From Poa pratensis (lineage: Eukaryota; Streptophyta; Magnoliopsida; Poales; Poaceae), in the NCBI GenBank assembly GCA_947311845.1, contig CAMZMU010000111.1, forward strand, positions 28,178,084 to 28,242,083: a DNA stretch of 64,000 bases, given 5' to 3'. The notes under the pieces were generated by a model. The model worked only from the letters and a program-made list of their open reading frames with translations. It was not told the DNA's origin and did not search any database. Positions 57,612 to 64,000 of this stretch are shown here, piece after piece. Position 1 is the first letter of the stretch, and the number at the start of each line of letters is the position of its first letter. Position numbers and translations under genes: made by a program.

Positions 57612-58628
57612 CGTGCCATTTTGGCCTGGAGATCCTCTTCCTCCTCGACGAGGTTCTTATCTTGCATGTTTGGTTGTTACTCATGGTAAGAATATTTGTC
57701 TGTGCAGTTGAGTGAAGACTAAGAAAAACGTAAAATCTACAATCCATCGGATTATCTGAAAAAGAGGCTAGGGAATGTTCTCCGATCACGTTGAGAAGAC
57801 TAGTGTCAACCGTGAATTTGATCGCATCAGCAGCAGCTCGTGTCCTCAGATAATAATGTGTATCAGAGAAGTACAAAATGAATAGCCCCACTTCTGTTAG
57901 CTTTGGGATGTACCTCGGGTGAATCGAATGGCATGCCAAGTAAAAAAAAACGCTACCATTGTTTTATTAGAATCATCGGTATTGCGGGAAGGGGGGCAAT
58001 TGCCCCCATACCCCATGGTAAAATGTAAAAATTGTTTAACATAAATGGCCTAAGTCCAACTTTGAAAATCATGCCCCTTACAGCCGGCCAGCTCCATCTG
58101 TCTGATGGAACTACATTCCACATATCAGGTTGAAGAATTCCCTGCACTGAAGTGTATTCATGCATTAGAGGGAAGGGCCTATCTCACAGGTACAGTTGTT
58201 TTGAGAAGTTCTCTGCAGTTTATAAGTAGATCATGCTAAAACCTGATGTCTCCTTAACTACCTTTCCATTGATGGCAAGCACAAAAATAATTCTTTTTTC
58301 TACATCAGTTAAATTTCTCTATGTGAAATGCACAGTTCAACATAATCACATAATATATTCAGCATAAATGACAGTCACATTTACAGATATAACAAACCTT
58401 GCTGAGTGGGCTCCCAACATATGTTTCATAAGGACCTTCTTTTGTGGGAATCACAGCAGAAGCTTTCAAAGCGTGATAATAGATTGTCTCAAATATGTCC
58501 TTGTTTAACGGTTGGGCCTGGGAAGCAATTCCATAATAATGTGTATCAGAGAAGTACAAAATGAAATAGCCCCACTTTTGTTAGCTTTGGGATGTACCTC
58601 GGGTGAATCGAATGGCATGCCAAGTAAA
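57612..58628 (-). pseudogene. RNR1: RNR1 exon fragments (copy 2)
   Basis: Same exon set as copy 1. Exon A ends at about 58,602; exon B is 58,517-58,398, 120 bp and in frame ([20 protein letters not shown]). Exon C (58,141 to about 58,052; GILQPDMWNVVPSDRWSWP) has an acceptor tgcag. The C-terminal exon is 57,855-57,790 and the last piece 57,670-57,612. Exon B is whole here, so copy 1 took its one-base deletion after the duplication. Still no full protein. Confidence 0.85.
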
Positions 58629-58829
58629 AATAGCTACCATTGTTTTATTAGAATCATGAGTATTACGGGGAGGGGGCAATTGCCCCCATACCCCATTGTA
58701 AGATCTAAAATTTTTTAACATAATTTCTAACATGAATATGCAAGTTTCGGTTGTCCAAAGTAATCAATTCATAAATGTCGTCAAAACTCACTCCATGTGG
58801 CTTCAAGCACAAATTAATTAAATGACATT

Positions 58830-59160
58830 AAGTTAGGTTGAACTCTCCTTCCGAATTCTTGGATAACAGAATATCGGGGTCAATGACTTGGATTGATTTC
58901 TCGCACATAGAACATGCTCTATCGTCTAAAATAACGACATCAGTATGAGAACAAGCAGAGTAAAAAATTAAATGTCAAATTGATCTTATGATAGCACTTT
59001 TCTTTGAATCATTGATATAATTAGGGTCACTGGTTTGACATCTCATCTTGATTTCAGCTGCAGCACAGGAAACACTTTTACATTTTTCAAAGAAATATTC
59101 GTCCGACAAGTTTTGTTCAAGGAAAGACATGTTTAGAAGAAATCCTACAGAGATAGCCAA
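58830..59160 (-). pseudogene. Unidentified exon-like reading frames (copy 2)
   Basis: Counterpart of 6,715-7,047 with few substitutions (for example Ala/Glu in CAAAEIKMRCQTSDP). Both frames stay open in both copies. Confidence 0.3.
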
Positions 59161-59789
59161 GACAAGACAAATTCAGCAACAATTCTGAAGATAGCTCATT
59201 CAGCCAATGGTCAAAATCGGTGATAATATAGTATAATGTAAAAAAAAGGTGTCCATGGTATAAAAATAATAGCAATGACCTGATGTCTTCCCTTTTTCTT
59301 AAATTTCCCCCATTATGTTACCAATTCATTAAAACTTAGAATTTTGATGTCATTTTCTTCTCAGATTGATATCATCTGAGAGAGGTCTCAACCATCATTT
59401 TTCCAATTGAGCAGACGTGCCCTCACATTTTTAACCAAAGACGTTGAGTGAACTAATACAACAAAAATTATAGATCAATAAAGTATATAAATCCAAACAA
59501 TCATGAAACTAATCCATCTAATACCTAATATTGGTTTTGGCCACCTCATAAACTGGGAAAATACTCTCTAGTCCTACTTAAATACCATACGTACAACGTT
59601 ATTTAGAGTCGGGTTTTGTTACACTGAGAATTAGCTATAGCAAAGAGAAAGAGTTGATTTCATATTAGGCTATACCTATTCCCTCGTTTTGGTTCGGAAT
59701 CAGTTTTGTGCAGTATTGATTAAAACATGCATAGCTTTCTAATATATAGTCCGTTTTTTGTGCAGTAACTTTGTGTTTCAGGAAATCAC

Positions 59790-59873
59790 CTGTTGGTGCC
59801 GCCGGTCGCCACCACTGGCTCAACCTGCTCCGTCACCGGCAGCCGGATAAGGGGGCTCTGACCCATATTTCTT

Positions 59874-59923
<50 letters not shown>

Positions 59924-59990
59924 GTGCTCTTCTCTAGCTTGTTTGCTGTTTGCTATCTTGGGAGCGATGAAGTTGTAGCTGTATATAAAG
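59790..59990 (-). promoter_or_regulatory. Promoter plus first-exon module (copy 2b)
   Basis: TATA at 59,983-59,990, ATG at 59,866, exon end at 59,790 with GT donor. The leader contains the (CT)22 tract. One exon change gives LPVTEQ for LPVAEQ. Confidence 0.5.
59877..59920. repeat. (CT)22 microsatellite
   Basis: 44 bp of CT here against 18 bp at the homologous 7,765-7,782 and a similarly short tract near 24,018. Confidence 0.95.
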
Positions 59991-60718
59991 AGTTGTAAAT
60001 CAAATTGAAAAGTACAGATGATGACCCAAAGTGTTGAGGCTATAAGGGCTAGTTCTGTGTTGTATATGCGCTTTTGGTTCTAACCAATTTACTCTTTTGT
60101 GAGGCTTCTGCTTCCCTACATACCCCCCTCGGCGAACTCAAACTCAGTGAAACACATTGACGCTCCAGATCGCGTCATATCTTTTCGCTAATTGAGGTCA
60201 GGGTTGGATATGGGTTTCACGTAGGGCCCAATCTAGGCCCGTATGACTCGTCTGTATGCTAAAAAATATCAGGGGCACATATTTTGTATGCGTAAATGTT
60301 GTACGCGTACATAAGCGGGCACCAAACTGTCAGCAGGTATAAAAGGAGCCCTCGCCTGCGTCGCCCACCATTGCCCCAGGCCTTGGATATGGGTTAGGGC
60401 GGGCTACCGATTGAGAATTGTATTTTTTAGCCTTCTAAGTTCTGGCGACTTTGCCAGGGGGCATGCACCGAAGCCTGCCGTGAGCCTTCTGTGAGAGCAT
60501 GAAGTGTGCCGCCTCACAAGTGTCATTTGTCAAAGCATTGCTAACTCTTAAACTTTAGCCTGACGTAGATGGGGTTTCAGATTGAGTTATATTCTGCATT
60601 TTCAAGTTGACGTTGGTGCTTTCCCTGGTACGTAGACGGTGTACAATGTTATTTAAACTGCACTTTGTTTACATAAATTGGTAGACTAAAACTCTAGCTT
60701 AGGCAGAAGTGTGTGTGG

Positions 60719-62048
60719 TTTTTTTTTTTTTGAAACAAACAGAGCTTTATTGAATTGATAAAAGAGTTACATCATATAAGATCTCAGGAATAATCAGGGG
60801 GATCATCATCCCAAACATGTGTCTCCTTCGACTCGTAAGCAAATTTTGCTAACTGATGTGCCACCTGATTAGCCTCCCTCGGACAGTGTTGAAAGCAAAC
60901 CTTCTCCAAATTACTAGCTTTCCAAAAACATTCTGCCAAAGTAGCGAGTACGGGCTCCAGACCTCAATGGTTCCATTACATGCCTGGATCAACTCCAAGG
61001 AATCAGATTCTATTATCACATTTTTGCACCCCATATTTTCCAAGAAATCTAGGCCCTTTAAGAGAGCAAGAGCCCCTGCTGTAGCTGCAGACAAAAGATG
61101 ATCCAGGGATCCGAAGCAGCCTGCTATAGCTTCTCCTCTTGAATTTCTTAACACAGCCCCGACAGCACCTGTACCATTAGTGTAAAGGATGCATCAACAT
61201 TCAACTTTACTGAACCAGTACTTGGTCTTGTCCATGCCGTAGTACTTCTAGATGCTTTATGAATTGGAACACCATAGTTTGCCGTCAGTGCATGAATTGC
61301 AAACGCAGACCTTTCCGGGGTAGCGATAGACACACCTTTAACAAACTCACGTCTTTGACACCAGATATACCAAGAGCCAACCGAATAGTCTCCTGTAATC
61401 CCAGCTGACCCAAAACGGCAGATTACCATGCGGCATGCACATCAGGTTTTCAAGGACCACAGAACATGACCGATCAGCTAAAAGAGATTTACCAATCACA
61501 ATTTTTAGTCCCAGCTCCTTCCACACTTCTTTGGCCCTGTTGCATGTAAATAAGAGTTGTCGGATATCTTCTGGCCCGTTCTGACATACAGGGCATTCAG
61601 CCGGTACACGAGTATGGCGAGACTCCAAAATCGCCTTTCCAGGGACAGCGCCATGGAGAGCTTTCCAAAAGAAAATCTTCACTTTACTAGGAAGCGACAA
61701 TTTCCAAACTTTTTTCCCAAACCGGGTTAGTCCTTGTCGCCCCTTGACCATCAGTTCGACGAACCTTGGCCCCCAAACTGATGCTTCCACTCAATATAAT
61801 AGGCAGACCGGACAGTGAAAGTATAAGTTTTTGTGTAGTGCCAAGCAACAAAGTCTTCTGTCAAGAAATCGCTCAAAGGTATGCACAAAATTCTTTCAAC
61901 ATCAACTCGCAGAAAATTCGCTCTGATTATCACCTCATCCAGCCTTCCAGAATGTGGATCAATTAACTCATCAACAGTTCTAAGTAGGCACTGACCACGG
62001 GTTGAAAGCACTTTCCTAGTCAGACTAGAAGGAATCCAATGATCCTCC
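60719..62048 (-). pseudogene. LINE ORF2 3' part with native 3' end
   Basis: A T-run (60,719-60,731) marks the poly-A tail on the minus strand. The minus strand then carries, in order from 62,048: LLRTVDELIDPHSGRLDEVI, the zinc segment (CPVCQNGPEDIRQLLF) and RNase H (KLNVDASF, ESDSLELIQ, then CPREANQVAHQLAKFAYESK). It is nearly identical to 8,613-9,700 but keeps the true C-terminus that copy 1 has lost. It breaks off at 62,048 against unrelated DNA. Confidence 0.85.
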
Positions 62049-62683
62049 CATATATTAACGAGAGAATTCCTTATTTGACCCTTCCTTAAAATCATCTTAC
62101 TTATTTGACCATAAAAAAATATTTCTTCCCTATTTGACATCTTAACTTCATTTTCTTCCTAATATGGCCCTGTAGTGCATTTTGATACCTGCCGGTGTTA
62201 AATAGGAACGTGAAAATAGGTCCGCGTCGTGGCGGAGCTCTGTCTCGCGCGGCTCGGTAGTGACCCCGCGGAGTCATTGTCGTCGCCGGCGGCCTGGCTG
62301 CCGGGCGAGCCACGGCAGAGCGTGGTGGAGACAGCGGCGGAAAGCACAGAGGTAGAGGGCCGCCACAGGAAGAGGAGAAGAAGCAGCCGGCGGCACCCAC
62401 ATAATTCTACCCGGCCATGGAAGCTCTGCCTCGTCTCTGGGCTGCCACTCGCCGGCGAGCCCCTCGTCCGGATCGCCCATGGCCCCGCGCTCTTGGAGAT
62501 CTGCGCGGTCCTGACGGATTGGGTCTTCGTCGGCGTCGGCGAGCTCCTCGTCCGCATCCGTTCTGGCGACGGCCGCCGCAGCCTGGCCCGCTCTGTCCAC
62601 CGCCCGTCGCTGGTTCGATGTTGACTCGGGGAAAGAAAGAGTTTTTTAGATGGAGAGAGAAAGGATCGATCGGGTCTGGTTCG
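62049..62683. other. Unassigned DNA with GC-rich core
   Basis: Begins with three spaced tatttgac phrases (near 62,060, 62,100, 62,131), followed by a GC-rich part with open frames on both strands (for example 62,229-62,624 +). No domain recognised; possibly the end of a DNA element with a captured fragment. Confidence 0.35.
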
Positions 62684-62687
62684 CTCG

Positions 62688-62800
62688 TTTTTTTTTTTTT
62701 TTGAGAGTATGCCAAGGCATACCTTATTTTTATAGAGGACAGAAATAGAATACAGAGTTCTACCTAATCACAAACCGATTAATAGCTAGGTTCTGGGTTC
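62688..62800 (-). mobile_element. LINE 3' end in reverse orientation
   Basis: A 15-base T-run (62,688-62,702) followed by gagagtatgccaaggcatac looks like a LINE poly-A tail and 3' end on the minus strand. Only about 100 bp precede the plus-strand LINE. Confidence 0.5.
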
Positions 62801-63189
62801 TGGCACGAAGCGTTTTCTCGCTATGGCGATAAGAGAGGCGATCTAGGTTTTCGACCGCCGCCGCCGGCGGCGGCAGCTCTGTCCGGTGTACTGATTGGCA
62901 CCGTTGGTTTGTCCCCATTAAGGGTTTCCATCCTCCTGCTGGTTCTCCCAGCGGTGAGTTTTCCGTCCCGTTCTGGTTTTTGAAGTTTTCAGTTGAGGGA
63001 GGCAGCGTGACCTGCTCCTGTTTGATCCGTTGGAGATTTGGGCTTGGCCGTGGGTTTGGCTGTGCCTGGCGTCGTGTTTTGCAGCAAGGCTACAACGATC
63101 TGCAAGTCGTCTTGGGGATCGGTTGCCGGTTGGCTGTGTTGGTACGTCTGTGTTAGATTGTGCGAGAAGACGATCAACAGTCCGTCTCA
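62801..63189 (+). other. LINE 5' region without ORF1
   Basis: GC-rich leader with cgccgccgccggcggcggc at 62,858-62,876, then sequence leading directly to the ORF2 ATG. No zinc-knuckle ORF1 is seen in about 390 bp, so ORF1 is deleted or this family lacks it. Confidence 0.45.
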
Positions 63190-64000
63190 ATGAATATAAT
63201 GTGCTTGAACTGTCGGGGTTGCGGTCAGCTCGAGACTGTTCACGAGATCAGCAACTTAATTAAGTTGTATCGTCCGAGGTTGGTTTTTCTCTCGGAAACC
63301 AAGCTTAGTGATAAGAGAGCACAAGATCTGAGAGGAAGACTAGGATTCTCTAATGCCTTCGGTGTGAAAAGTGAAGGTTTAAGCGGAGGCCTGGTTCTTT
63401 TCTGGAATTCAGATTCAGTAGTGTCGCTGAAGTCATTTAGTAGGTCTCATATTGATGTATTCGTCTCAAATGAAGATACTGGAGTTAGAGAATGGAGGTT
63501 CACAGGTTTTTATGGTGAACCGTCAAGGTCCAAGCGCAAAAGAAGTTGGGAGTTGATGACTTATTTGAGGAAGGAATTTGATCACCCTTGGCTTTGTGCG
63601 GGTGACTTCAATGAAGTGGTCTCTGCTGGTGAGCAGTTTGGAGGTCATGGAAGGGAGGAATGGCAGATGGAAGGGTTTAGGGATGCTATTGATGATTGCA
63701 GATTTGAAGACCTTGGCTATACGGGCTTACCCTACACATGGGATAATAGGCAGCAGAATGGAGATAACATCAAGGTTCGATTGGATAGAGGGCTTGCCGA
63801 TGATAAATTTCAGGAACGTTTTGATAATACACAGGTAACCCATGTTCAGACGACTCAAAGTGATCATTGCGCACTTCTTATTAAAGTGCAGAGATCAGAT
63901 TGGTGTGGTGGGGACACTGGCCCAAAACCATTCAGATATGAGAATGCTTGGTCAAGACACCAGAGTTATGATCAAGTTGTTCAAGATAGCTGGGCACCTG
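63190..64000 (+). CDS. LINE ORF2, AP-endonuclease domain (runs off window)
   Basis: ATG 63,190 opens a frame with no stop through the window edge (270 codons). It has all endonuclease signatures in order: MCLNCRG (catalytic Asn), FLSETK (catalytic Glu), WRFTGFYGEP, CAGDFNEV (Asp/Asn), LPYTWDN, RLDRGLAD and the SDH triad (TQSDHCALL) near residue 226. The domain ends with FRYENAW, the usual link to the RT. All catalytic residues are kept, unlike the other LINEs here, so this may be a recent or intact copy. It lacks visible ORF1 upstream. Confidence 0.85.
   Translation, partial: MNIMCLNCRGCGQLETVHEISNLIKLYRPRLVFLSETKLSDKRAQDLRGRLGFSNAFGVKSEGLSGGLVLFWNSDSVVSLKSFSRSHIDVFVSNEDTGVREWRFTGFYGEPSRSKRKRSWELMTYLRKEFDHPWLCAGDFNEVVSAGEQFGGHGREEWQMEGFRDAIDDCRFEDLGYTGLPYTWDNRQQNGDNIKVRLDRGLADDKFQERFDNTQVTHVQTTQSDHCALLIKVQRSDWCGGDTGPKPFRYENAWSRHQSYDQVVQDSWAP

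Larger units (their letters stand above)
55001..60540. repeat. Duplicated block, copy 2
   Basis: Matches 2,588-8,410. Differences: an extra 29 bp at 55,032-55,060, no MULE-type MITE, and an expanded CT tract. Stretches without listed features hold nothing recognisable. Confidence 0.9.

Noticed and set aside
62229..62715. Protein gene in the GC-rich segment before the last LINE
   Set aside because: Overlapping frames on both strands, repetitive composition, no start context or domain.

Overview
The window is nuclear DNA of a large-genome grass, most likely wheat or a close Triticeae relative. The evidence is a set of Stowaway-type MITEs with CTCCCTCCGT ends and TA target sites, several plant LINEs, Gypsy LTR elements primed by tRNA-Asp, and one grass-style F-box/LRR gene with 86 to 100% GC-rich exons in AT-rich surroundings. 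No organellar, bacterial or CRISPR sequence is seen. There is one plausible host gene; the rest is transposons, gene fragments and duplicated intergenic DNA.

Layout. 1-2,510: a three-exon F-box gene (+) whose last exon appears to carry a one-base deletion. 2,588-8,410: copy 1 of a 5.5-kb duplicated block with a promoter/first-exon module (twice), ribonucleotide reductase large-subunit (RNR1) exon fragments (-) and a LINE scrap. 8,411-12,077: a decayed LINE (-). 12,078-17,500: gene-poor, with MITEs. 17,508-21,657: a possible Pack-type element with a PPR-gene fragment. 21,880-24,800: LINE debris and a third, shuffled copy of the block. 25,165-31,690: a nearly full LINE (-) with a MITE in ORF1. 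31,886-54,885: a LINE (+) bounded by a perfect 14-bp target duplication. It is split in ORF1 by a 16.5-kb LTR retrotransposon A (-; 1,389-bp LTRs, TSD ccacc), which is itself split by a 7.1-kb LTR retrotransposon B (+; 1,593-bp LTRs, TSD caagc). 54,886-60,540: a remnant of an F-box promoter joined directly to copy 2 of the block, with the F-box gene missing. 60,541-62,048: LINE fragment (-). 62,049-64,000: unassigned DNA, a LINE 3' end (-), and the 5' half of a LINE ORF2 (+) open to the window edge.

Relations. The order of events can be read from the nesting: the block (with RNR1 fragments and LINE) was duplicated; a 324-bp MULE-type MITE then entered copy 1 only, since copy 2 keeps the empty site; a LINE landed beside copy 2, then A entered the LINE, then B entered A. 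Neither A nor B encodes a visible reverse transcriptase or integrase, so both look non-autonomous and dependent on partners in trans. No new enzymatic or defence system was recognised. The most unusual items are the recurrent RNR1/first-exon modules, the F-box-null duplicate and the unknown membrane-like protein of element B.
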